Of a stretch of DNA of 6,610 nucleotides, positions 1 through 5,885 are shown in pieces. Both the position numbers and the translations under genes were made by a program. The stretch is from JASJHI01 sp965371355 (lineage in GTDB: Bacteria; Actinomycetota; Acidimicrobiia; Acidimicrobiales; Ilumatobacteraceae). The stretch spans positions 1 through 6,610 of the forward strand of contig CBDUYD010000160.1 in assembly GCA_965371355.1 (NCBI GenBank), given 5' to 3'. Within the stretch, counting starts at the first letter, position 1, and every line of letters starts with the position of its first letter. Under the pieces are notes generated by a model that was not told where the DNA came from, searched no databases, and was given only the letters and a program-made list of their open reading frames with translations.

Positions 1-329
1 CCACGGATCACGCACAGCATCGCTCGAAGGGTACCCAGGATCGCTCGCGGGCGCGCCATGACACGTCTGCCCCTGACTCAGCGTGAGCACAAACCGCTTC
101 GTGACGTGTTTCCGCTCACACAGAGACGCGGGCGCGGCATGACGCGGCGTGGTCCTGACTCAGCGTGAGCACAAACCGCGTCGTGACCGGTTATCGCTCA
201 CACAGAGTGACAGGAGCGGCGCGGTCGGAGGTGCTGGCTCAGCGGTGGACGAGGGTGAGGGGAGGCGCTCGGCTGATCGCTCCGCTTCGGGCGCGGAGTG
301 CTCGGAGGACGCCCATCTAGTCTCGGCGG
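1..329. other. Gene-free left flank with tandem repeat and possible promoter
   Basis: I see no convincing gene here on either strand. The stretch holds two diverged copies of an ~82 bp unit (46-207), a G/C-rich segment with a small hairpin (stem 278-285 with 293-300), and a possible -10 element just before the deaminase gene. Reading frames that cross it continue into the deaminase in the wrong frame and give Arg/Pro-rich peptides typical of out-of-frame high-GC DNA. Confidence 0.6.
46..207. repeat. Two diverged tandem copies of an ~82 bp unit with inverted GTGAGC/GCTCAC half-sites
   Basis: Unit 1 spans about 46-126 and unit 2 about 127-207. A 26-bp block is identical at 72-97 and 154-179, and a 13-bp block at 113-125 and 195-207, both offset by 82 bp. 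The opening blocks (CGCGGGCGCG then CATGAC) are offset by 81 bp, so one 1-bp indel separates the copies. The middle is the diverged part. In each unit GTGAGC (83-88; 165-170) faces GCTCAC (114-119; 196-201) with starts 31 bp apart, so a hairpin or a paired protein-binding site is possible. In unit 2 an inner AACCG/CGGTT pair (174-178/188-192) adds to the dyad; unit 1 keeps only part of it (AAAC/GTTT, 91-94/108-111). Function is unknown. Confidence 0.8.
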
Positions 330-330
330 A
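318..330 (+). promoter_or_regulatory. Possible -10 element for a leaderless deaminase transcript
   Basis: TAGTCT at 318-323 fits the actinobacterial TANNNT -10 pattern. It lies six bases before the A of the ATG at 330, the spacing expected if transcription starts at the first base of the start codon. No correctly spaced Shine-Dalgarno precedes this ATG: GGAGGA at 304-309 is about 20 bases away, and GGCGG at 325-329 touches the ATG. No clear -35 box is visible. Leaderless mRNAs are common in actinobacteria, but this assignment is inference from spacing alone. Confidence 0.35.
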
Positions 331-1697
331 TGGCCACCGATCTCCTCATCGCCGACGCGGCCCTCGTGGCCACCGTCGATGCCGAGCGGCGCGAGATCCG
401 AAACGGTTGGATCGCGGTCGAGAACGGGCTGATCACCGACATCGGCGGTGCCGGCGACGAGCGACCGGACGCGTCCCGCACGCTTTCGGCCGAGGGCTGC
501 CTCGTCACCCCCGGTCTCGTCAACACACACCATCACCTGTACCAGAACCTGACGCGCGCATACTCGCCGATGACCTCCGCGCCGCTGTTCGGCTGGCTGC
601 AGACGTTGTATCCACTCTGGCGGCAACTCGACGACGAGGCCTCGTACGTATCGGCGTGGGTAGGGCTCGCGGAGCTCGCCCTCGGCGGCTGCACCACCTC
701 GACCGACCACCTGTATCTCCACCCCACCGGTGGCGGCGACCTGATCACCGCCGAGATCGAGGCCGCCAGCGACATCGGCATGCGCTTCCATCCGACCCAC
801 GGGTCGATGAGCCTGTCGGTGAAGGACGGCGGGCTTCCTCCCGACGACGTCGTGATGGACGAGGACGACATCCTCGCCGAGAGCGAACGGCTCGTCGCCG
901 CCCACCACGACACCTCGCACGGCTCGATGACGCGGATCGCCCTCGCCCCCTGCTCGCCGTTCTCGGTCACCCCCGACCTGATGCGCCGCACGGCCGAGTT
1001 GGCCGAGCGGCTCGACGTCCGGCTGCACACCCACCTCGCCGAGAACGCCGAGGACGACGACTTCTCGATGGCGACGTTCGGTCGCCGCTGCATCGAGCAG
1101 TTCGAGGAGGTCGGCTGGTGCACCGACCGCAGCTGGGTCGCGCACTGCGTCCGGCCGAATGCCGACGAAATCGTCCGCCTGGGTCGCGCCGGGGTCGGTG
1201 TCGCCCACTGTCCCAGCTCGAACATGATCCTCAGTTCCGGCGTCGCGCCGGTCGTCGACCTCCGCGCCGCCGGTTCGCCGGTCGGGATCGGCTGCGACGG
1301 ATCATCGTCGGCCGACAGCGCGTCGCTGTGGCAGGAGAGCCGCCTGGCGCTGCTGCTCGGCAAGCTGAAGACCGGTGCCGCATCGATCTCAGCACGCGAT
1401 GTCCTCGAGATCGCCACCCGCGGCGGCGCGGCCTGCCTCGGGCGGGAGGGCGAGCTCGGCACGCTGAGCGTCGGCGCCGTCGCCGACATCGTGGCGTGGC
1501 GCCTCGAGGGTCCCGTCTTCGCCGGCGTGCTCGACGATCTCGTCGAGGGCTGGCTGCGCTGTGGTCCCACCGCCGCACATCACACGATCGTCGGCGGAAT
1601 CCCGGTCGTCGAGTCGGGGACGCTGGTGTCACCGCGGGTCGACGAGATGCTCGCCGCGCACGCGAAGATCTCGCGCCGGTTCCAGCCGAGAGCCTGA
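330..1697 (+). CDS. 8-oxoguanine deaminase-like amidohydrolase (ATZ/TRZ family)
   Basis: This 455-residue protein is a full-length cytosolic metal-dependent amidohydrolase. The N-terminal strand-rich segment (about 1-58) and C-terminal segment (about 380-455) form the small composite domain; the barrel lies between. The metal and catalytic set is complete: HxH as H67/H69 in PGLVNTHHHLYQ, HxxE as H235/E238 in RLHTHLAEN, H272 in VAHC, and D323 in GCDGSSSAD. PGLVNTHHHLYQNLTRA followed by LFGWLQTLYPLW closely resembles the 8-oxoguanine deaminase branch, whose enzymes hydrolyse 8-oxoguanine to urate and ammonia. Databases often label such proteins hydroxydechloroatrazine ethylaminohydrolase. The adjacent xanthine dehydrogenase genes support a purine substrate, since both activities yield urate. 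The start at 330 gives a normal family N-terminus (DLLIADAALVATVD). Its stop is 3 bp from the convergent dehydrogenase stop. Family is certain; exact substrate is inferred. Confidence 0.9.
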   Translation: MATDLLIADAALVATVDAERREIRNGWIAVENGLITDIGGAGDERPDASRTLSAEGCLVTPGLVNTHHHLYQNLTRAYSPMTSAPLFGWLQTLYPLWRQLDDEASYVSAWVGLAELALGGCTTSTDHLYLHPTGGGDLITAEIEAASDIGMRFHPTHGSMSLSVKDGGLPPDDVVMDEDDILAESERLVAAHHDTSHGSMTRIALAPCSPFSVTPDLMRRTAELAERLDVRLHTHLAENAEDDDFSMATFGRRCIEQFEEVGWCTDRSWVAHCVRPNADEIVRLGRAGVGVAHCPSSNMILSSGVAPVVDLRAAGSPVGIGCDGSSSADSASLWQESRLALLLGKLKTGAASISARDVLEIATRGGAACLGREGELGTLSVGAVADIVAWRLEGPVFAGVLDDLVEGWLRCGPTAAHHTIVGGIPVVESGTLVSPRVDEMLAAHAKISRRFQPRA

Positions 1698-1700
1698 CCC

Positions 1701-3962
1701 TCAGCCGAGCTGCGACAGCACCCGGTCGGGCGTCAGCGGGAACGAGTCGAACCACACTCCGGTGGCGTCGTGCAGCGCGGCCACGACCGCGGGCGCATAG
1801 GTCATGAACGGCATCTCGGCCATCCCCCGGGCGCCCCACGGCCCGCGGGGGTCGGCGAGTTCGAGCACGACGCTGGTGATCTCGGTGGGGATGTCGCCGA
1901 TGCCCGGGATGAGATACGTGCTCAGCCGGGGATTGAGCACGCGCGCCCCTTCGACGCGCAGCCGTTCGCTGAGCGCGTACCCGTGGGCCTGCACGACCGC
2001 GCCCTCGATCTGGCCGATCACCTGTGCCGGGTTGATCGCCTTGCCGACGTCGTGAGTGCTGACGACGCGATCGACCATGATGTGGCCCGTGCCGGCGTCG
2101 ACGGTGAGTTCGACCGCCTGAGCGACGTAGCCGTAGCTGAAGTTCGGCTGGCACGCTCCGGTGTCGGGGTCGAGCGGCTCGGTGGGGGGAGGTACGTAGC
2201 GGAAGTTCCCGACCGCGGGGCGATCGCCGTCGAGCCATGCCTTGGCGGCCTCCTCTGCAGCACCGCGAATCGAGTTGCCGGACATGAACGTCAGCCGGGA
2301 GGCCGACGCGGACCCCGAGTCGCCCGACGAACCGGTATCGGAGAAGTGGCCCTCGACGAGCTCGAACGGTAGACCGACCGCCTCAGCCGCCATCTGGAGG
2401 AACGCCGTGTGCGCCCCCTGGCCGACGTCGGCGCCGGCGTGGAACAGCTCCGCCGACACCGGACCCCGATCGTGGAGATCGTCGGGATCGTCGGGATCGC
2501 CGTGCAAAACGATGCGCGCTTCGCAACGCTCGGGGAAGCCGAACGAGAAGCCGACGTTCTTGAACGCGCACGCGAAGCCCCGGCCGTGACGGAGTTCCCC
2601 GGTGGCCGGGCCGAGGGTGGCGAACGGGCTGAACACCGGTCCGGAGTTCGAATCGAGGTGTTCCCGATCCCAGTCCGATTCGGCGGCACAGCGGTCGATC
2701 ACCTCGGGCATCGTGACGCCGTCGGGCATCACCGACTGTGTGATACCGATCGATCCGTCGTGCAGCGCGTTGCGGCGGCGGATCTCGACCGGGTCGATGC
2801 CCAGCGCCTCGGCCAGCTTGTTCATCTGGCACTCGGCGGCGAACGCGGCCTGCGGCCCCCCGAAACCACGGAACGCACCACCGGGGATCGCGTTCGTGTA
2901 GACCGCATGGCTGTCGACGCGGGCGTTGGGCACCTCGTAGGGACCGGCCTGGCCGAGGTGGCAGTTCCCGAGCACCTTGTTCGACGTGTAGTTGTAGCCG
3001 CCGGCGTCGAGCCACGCCTCGCTCTCGACGGCGACGAGGAGGCCCCCGGCATCGGCACCCCAGCGGGCGTGGATGCGTCCGCGGTGGCGCTTGTGGTGAC
3101 CGACGATCGACTCCTCGCGCGACCACTGCGAGGCGATGGGTCGCCGTTCGCCGCGCTGAGCGAGGCGCCACGTCGCGAGCGCGAGCACGATCTGCAGCGA
3201 CATGTCTTCACGGCCGCCGAACGCCCCGCCGATCGCCGGGTATCTGACGCGCACCTCGTCGGGTTCGAGGTCGAGCGCGTGGGCGATCTGTTCCTGGTCT
3301 TCGTGTGCCCATTGGCCGCCGACCTCGACGGTGACGCGGCCCTCGTCGTCGACGTAGGCGAGTCCGGCCTCGGGTTGCAGGAAGGCGTGCTCCTGGTATG
3401 GCAGCTCATAGGTGGCCTCGACGACGACCTCGGCGGCGGCCCACCCGGCCTCCATGTCGCCCTTGCGGATGCGAAGGTTCTCGTACGAGTTCGAGTCGAG
3501 CCCGTTCTCGGCGTGGAGCAGCGGCGCACCGCCGGCGAGGGCCTCGTCGATGTCGGCGACGATCGCCAGGGGCTCCCACTCGGCCTCGATCAACGCCGCG
3601 CCGCGGTCGGCCGCCTCGACCGACTCGGCGACCACGAGGGCGAGATGGTCGGCCTCCCAGCGGCTCAGGTCGCACGGAACGGCGCTCGCTCCGGAGTGCT
3701 CGATCGAGATGAAGACCGGCTGGTCGAACATCGTCAGCCCGTACTCGTTGACGGGGACATCGGCACCGGTGAAGACGGCGACGACGCCGGGCTCGGCAGC
3801 GGCGGCCGTCGTGTCGAGTCGGAGCAGTCGGGCGTGCGGCTGGTCGGTGAACACGACCTTGGCGTGCAGCGCGTCGGGAGGGGTGCGGTCCGCCGGGTAC
3901 CGCGCCTCGCCGGTGACCTTGTCGTGGGCATCGCGTCGACGCGGGGACGCACCGACACTCAC
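1701..3962 (-). CDS. Xanthine dehydrogenase, molybdopterin-binding catalytic subunit (PucD/XdhB-like)
   Basis: This 753-residue protein is a full-length large subunit of the xanthine oxidase family. It hydroxylates hypoxanthine and xanthine to urate at the molybdenum cofactor and passes electrons to the [2Fe-2S]/FAD partner. The aldehyde oxidase/xanthine dehydrogenase a/b hammerhead domain occupies about 10-135 and the cofactor-binding domains the rest. Visible motifs are QEHAFLQPE (190-198), GGAFGGRED (245-253), GGAFRGFGGPQ (361-371), GADVGQGAHT (510-519) and GPWGARGMAEMP (707-718). E252, R365 and E716 align by motif with bovine E802, R880 and E1261, the residues that orient purines and drive catalysis; keeping the first two argues against a generic aldehyde oxidase. 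GMAE replaces the usual GVGE before the catalytic Glu. It starts with GTG, overlaps the upstream gene's stop by 4 bp (GTGA), and has a strong ribosome binding site. The symbol is left open because naming differs between lineages. Confidence 0.92.
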   Translation of the reverse strand: MSVGASPRRRDAHDKVTGEARYPADRTPPDALHAKVVFTDQPHARLLRLDTTAAAAEPGVVAVFTGADVPVNEYGLTMFDQPVFISIEHSGASAVPCDLSRWEADHLALVVAESVEAADRGAALIEAEWEPLAIVADIDEALAGGAPLLHAENGLDSNSYENLRIRKGDMEAGWAAAEVVVEATYELPYQEHAFLQPEAGLAYVDDEGRVTVEVGGQWAHEDQEQIAHALDLEPDEVRVRYPAIGGAFGGREDMSLQIVLALATWRLAQRGERRPIASQWSREESIVGHHKRHRGRIHARWGADAGGLLVAVESEAWLDAGGYNYTSNKVLGNCHLGQAGPYEVPNARVDSHAVYTNAIPGGAFRGFGGPQAAFAAECQMNKLAEALGIDPVEIRRRNALHDGSIGITQSVMPDGVTMPEVIDRCAAESDWDREHLDSNSGPVFSPFATLGPATGELRHGRGFACAFKNVGFSFGFPERCEARIVLHGDPDDPDDLHDRGPVSAELFHAGADVGQGAHTAFLQMAAEAVGLPFELVEGHFSDTGSSGDSGSASASRLTFMSGNSIRGAAEEAAKAWLDGDRPAVGNFRYVPPPTEPLDPDTGACQPNFSYGYVAQAVELTVDAGTGHIMVDRVVSTHDVGKAINPAQVIGQIEGAVVQAHGYALSERLRVEGARVLNPRLSTYLIPGIGDIPTEITSVVLELADPRGPWGARGMAEMPFMTYAPAVVAALHDATGVWFDSFPLTPDRVLSQLG

Positions 3963-5470
3963 GAGCGGTCACCTCCCGAGCGATTCGAGTGGCCCGAGTG
4001 ATTCGAGTGGCCCGAACGACCCGCGACGACCTCGACGGCGGCCTCGATCGCGCGGTACCCCGTGCAGCGGCAGAGGTTGCCGGCGAGCGCACCTCGCACC
4101 TGGTCGATGGTCGGGTCGGGCTCGTCGGCGAGCAACATCGCGCACGACATGAGGAGGCCCGGTGTGCAGAACCCGCACTGCACCGCGCCGGTCTCGATGA
4201 ACGCGTCCTGCACGGGATGCAGGACGCCATCGTCGGCGAGCCCCTCGACGGTGACGATCGTGGCACCGCCGGCGCGGGCCGCTGGCACGAGACAGCTCAT
4301 CACCGCGGCGCCGTCGAGATCGACCGTGCAGGCACCGCACTCACCCTCGGCGCAGCCCTCCTTCACCCCGTACACGCCGAGCTCGTCGCGCAGCCAGTCG
4401 AGCAGAGTCATACCCGCGGCGCCGGGCGCCTCGACCGCGACGCCGTTGACGATCGTTCTCACCGCGTCGGTCGGACCGATGTCGAGCGCGAACGGTTCAC
4501 CGGTCGGGAAGCGGCCGTCGAAGCTCGTACCCCACAGCAGTGGCGGGCGGGCGGGCCAGCGGTCGGCCTGCCCGTCGGCAGCGAGCGCGGCGAACGCCCG
4601 CGAGGTCATCGTGGCCACCAGATCCGACCGGTAGTCGGCGGGCGCGCGCAGATCGTCGATCGGGGTGGCGGTCCGCGACGCCGCGGCGGCCGCGTCGGCG
4701 ATCGCCGCTGCATCGAGGGGCCTCCCACGCAACGACGATGCGAGCCCGGGCACGAGCACGACCGTCGAGGCGACACTGCCGAGGGCGAGTGCTGCGTCGG
4801 TCACGAGTTCGTCGGCGAGCGTGACCACCGCGGCGAGGTGAACCACCGAGATCGCCTGCGCGCGGCGCAGGCCGAGCTTGACGAAGATGCCTCGCTGGTC
4901 GTCGCCGAGCGGCTGCACGACGATGTCGGTGACGATCTCGCCCGGTTCGAGCTGGGTGGTGCGGAAGCCGGTGATGAACTCGCCGAGTGGAACGCGGCGG
5001 CTTCCCGAGACCGACGAGACCTCGACCGACGCACCGAGTACGAGCAGTGCCGAGATCGTGTCGTTGGCCGGGCTCGCCGTGACGATGTTGCCGGCGACCG
5101 TCGCCCGGTTGCGGAGCTGGGGCGAGCCGACCTCGAGGCATGCCTGGGCGAGCGGCAGCAGCCGTTCGCGGCACAGCTCGGATGCGACCACCTGGTGGTG
5201 CGTGACCAACGGGCCGAGGTGGATGCCGTCGCCCTCGTCAGTGATCTCGGCGAGTCCCGGGATACGGCTGAGATCGACCAGCATCTCGAGATCGGGGTGA
5301 CCCGCGCGGTCGAGCTCGACGAGCAGATCGGTGCCGCCGGCGATCGGCCGCGCGGCGGCGCCGCGCGTCGAGAAGATCTCGAGCGCGGCCTCGAGGGTCG
5401 TCGGCGCGACGTAGCGCGGCACGCGCGTCGCGGCACGCTGCACCTCGTGGAGCGACGTCACCACCGTCAC
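3959..5470 (-). CDS. Xanthine dehydrogenase fused FAD-binding and [2Fe-2S] subunit
   Basis: The 503-residue protein joins two electron-transfer modules that are often separate genes. The FAD-binding module is N-terminal: PIAGGTDLL (42-50) and the TVAGNIVTASPANDT stretch (124-138) contact flavin, and a CO-dehydrogenase-flavoprotein-type C-terminal domain runs to about 300. A two-cluster ferredoxin module follows (about 325-485). C373, C378, C381 and C393 bind the plant-type cluster; C432, C435, C467 and C469 bind the second. All eight cysteines are intact. The order FAD then [2Fe-2S] is the reverse of the common XdhA order. Electrons would pass from the molybdenum subunit through both clusters to FAD and then to NAD+. 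After about residue 485 comes a low-complexity Ser/Gly/His/Asn tail. The GTG start at 5470 is preceded by GGGACGAG and overlaps the stop of the permease-like remnant (GTGA). In-frame GTGs at codons 3 and 4 are alternative starts. Confidence 0.9.
   Translation of the reverse strand: MTVVTSLHEVQRAATRVPRYVAPTTLEAALEIFSTRGAAARPIAGGTDLLVELDRAGHPDLEMLVDLSRIPGLAEITDEGDGIHLGPLVTHHQVVASELCRERLLPLAQACLEVGSPQLRNRATVAGNIVTASPANDTISALLVLGASVEVSSVSGSRRVPLGEFITGFRTTQLEPGEIVTDIVVQPLGDDQRGIFVKLGLRRAQAISVVHLAAVVTLADELVTDAALALGSVASTVVLVPGLASSLRGRPLDAAAIADAAAAASRTATPIDDLRAPADYRSDLVATMTSRAFAALAADGQADRWPARPPLLWGTSFDGRFPTGEPFALDIGPTDAVRTIVNGVAVEAPGAAGMTLLDWLRDELGVYGVKEGCAEGECGACTVDLDGAAVMSCLVPAARAGGATIVTVEGLADDGVLHPVQDAFIETGAVQCGFCTPGLLMSCAMLLADEPDPTIDQVRGALAGNLCRCTGYRAIEAAVEVVAGRSGHSNHSGHSNRSGGDRS
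3969..3977 (-). promoter_or_regulatory. Strong Shine-Dalgarno for the molybdopterin subunit
   Basis: On the minus strand GGGAGGTGA ends six bases before the GTG at 3962. It is close to a perfect anti-16S match at near-ideal spacing and fixes the start of the large subunit. It lies inside the last codons (GGDRS) of the FAD/[2Fe-2S] gene. The large subunit can therefore be translated both by fresh initiation and by coupling through the GTGA overlap, which would help keep the subunits balanced. Confidence 0.85.
3982..4015. repeat. Two copies of a 16-bp sequence at 18-bp period in the C-terminal tail
   Basis: GATTCGAGTGGCCCGA occurs at 3982-3997 and again at 4000-4015. The 18-bp period keeps frame and encodes the near-repeat SGHSNH/SGHSNR at residues 486-497 of the FAD/[2Fe-2S] protein. 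It sits beyond the last iron-sulfur cysteine (C469), so it probably does not affect the fold. This looks like replication-slippage expansion of a flexible tail. Confidence 0.8.
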
Positions 5471-5625
5471 CGCTCGTCCCGCACGTATGACACCCCGAGC
5501 GCGGCCGGCGCCTCGCTTCGACCAGACGAGCGGACTCGCCAGATGACGAGCACGAGGACCGCCAGCACGTGCGGCAGCATCGCCAGGACCTCGGGCGGAA
5601 CGTCTTGTCTTGCTGGTCTTGTCAT
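5467..5625 (-). pseudogene. C-terminal remnant of an ABC transporter permease (nucleoside/sugar type)
   Basis: A 52-codon frame opens with ATG at 5625 and ends with TGA at 5467-5469. From about residue 8 it reads DVPPEVLAMLPHVLAV, then LVLVIWRVRSS and an end of PAALGVSYVRDER. A final hydrophobic helix followed by PAALG-xx-YxR is what I know from the C-termini of permeases in the BmpG/NupQ-like family that import nucleosides or sugars. Everything upstream of the DVPP segment is missing, so the remainder of a roughly 300-residue protein has been lost. The breakpoint seems to be near 5604-5610, where the sequence turns into TTGTC-rich DNA. The stop overlaps the GTG of the FAD/[2Fe-2S] gene by 4 bp (GTGA), indicating it was once in the same operon. 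If still translated from the ATG at 5625 it would be a small single-helix membrane peptide that could couple translation to the next gene. Confidence 0.7.
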
Positions 5626-5880
5626 CGCTTGTCTCGTCGATCGTGGGGTCGGGAGATGTTGCCTCGCGAATCCGGTGTCATGCGAACGCCCCGGCGCTCA
5701 AGTCTCGTCATTCCCCGCAGTCCAGCCATGCTCCCCCTCGTACGAGTCCCCCCGTACAGACGCTTCGTACAGACCTCTCGCGATGATCTCAGGTCGATGC
5801 CGTCTGACTATCGACGACCGAGTCGGCGACAAGCATGTCATCGGATGGCTGCCATCCAACATATCGACAAGGCTCTGCGA
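5605..5880. other. Lower-GC scar between two relic gene tails
   Basis: No recognisable gene is present on either strand. By eye the stretch is clearly less G/C-rich than the flanking genes. It contains CTTGTC three times within about 30 bp (TTGTC at 5605, 5619 and 5629), a self-complementary CTCGTACGAG (5737-5746), the direct repeat CGTACAGAC at 5753-5761 and 5766-5774, and a 15-bp palindrome at 5843-5857. Any promoter for the minus-strand xanthine dehydrogenase operon should lie here. A TTGTCG at 5832-5827 (minus) with TAGTCA about 16 bases further is the best -35/-10 candidate I find, and it is weak. Confidence 0.55.
5843..5857. promoter_or_regulatory. Perfect 15-bp palindrome, candidate operator
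   Basis: GGATGGC-T-GCCATCC has perfect 7-bp arms around one central base. An outer pair, CATGT (5834-5838) and ACATA (5860-5864), is nearly complementary and extends the symmetry. It lies between divergently oriented purine-related units, where a dimeric repressor would be expected to bind. No regulator gene is in the window, so the partner is unknown. It could also be a chance palindrome or the stem of a small RNA hairpin. Confidence 0.45.
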
Positions 5881-5885
5881 TCGGG

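Noticed and set aside
194..207. Lac-operator-like TGTGAGCGATAAC on the minus strand
   Set aside because: Short match to a well-known sequence from a distant organism, only in one repeat copy, with no LacI-family gene in view. Treated as coincidence beyond the repeat itself.
278..300. Hairpin with stem CGCTCCGC / GCGGAGTG and a 7-base loop, considered as a terminator
   Set aside because: There is no T tract on either strand and no gene ends just before it. Short G/C stems are expected by chance at this base composition.
149..1807. 552-codon plus-strand frame across the deaminase gene
   Set aside because: It is extremely Arg/Pro/His-rich and overlaps, in another frame, a deaminase with complete metal motifs. 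It is a typical high-GC shadow.
2409..4001. 530-codon plus-strand frame opposite the molybdopterin subunit
   Set aside because: Antisense shadow of a gene with strong third-position GC. No recognisable domain, and the minus-strand gene has all family motifs.
3982..4015. Repeat pair considered as a recombination or attachment site
   Set aside because: It is in frame, inside a coding tail, and only two copies long. Slippage within a low-complexity tail is simpler.
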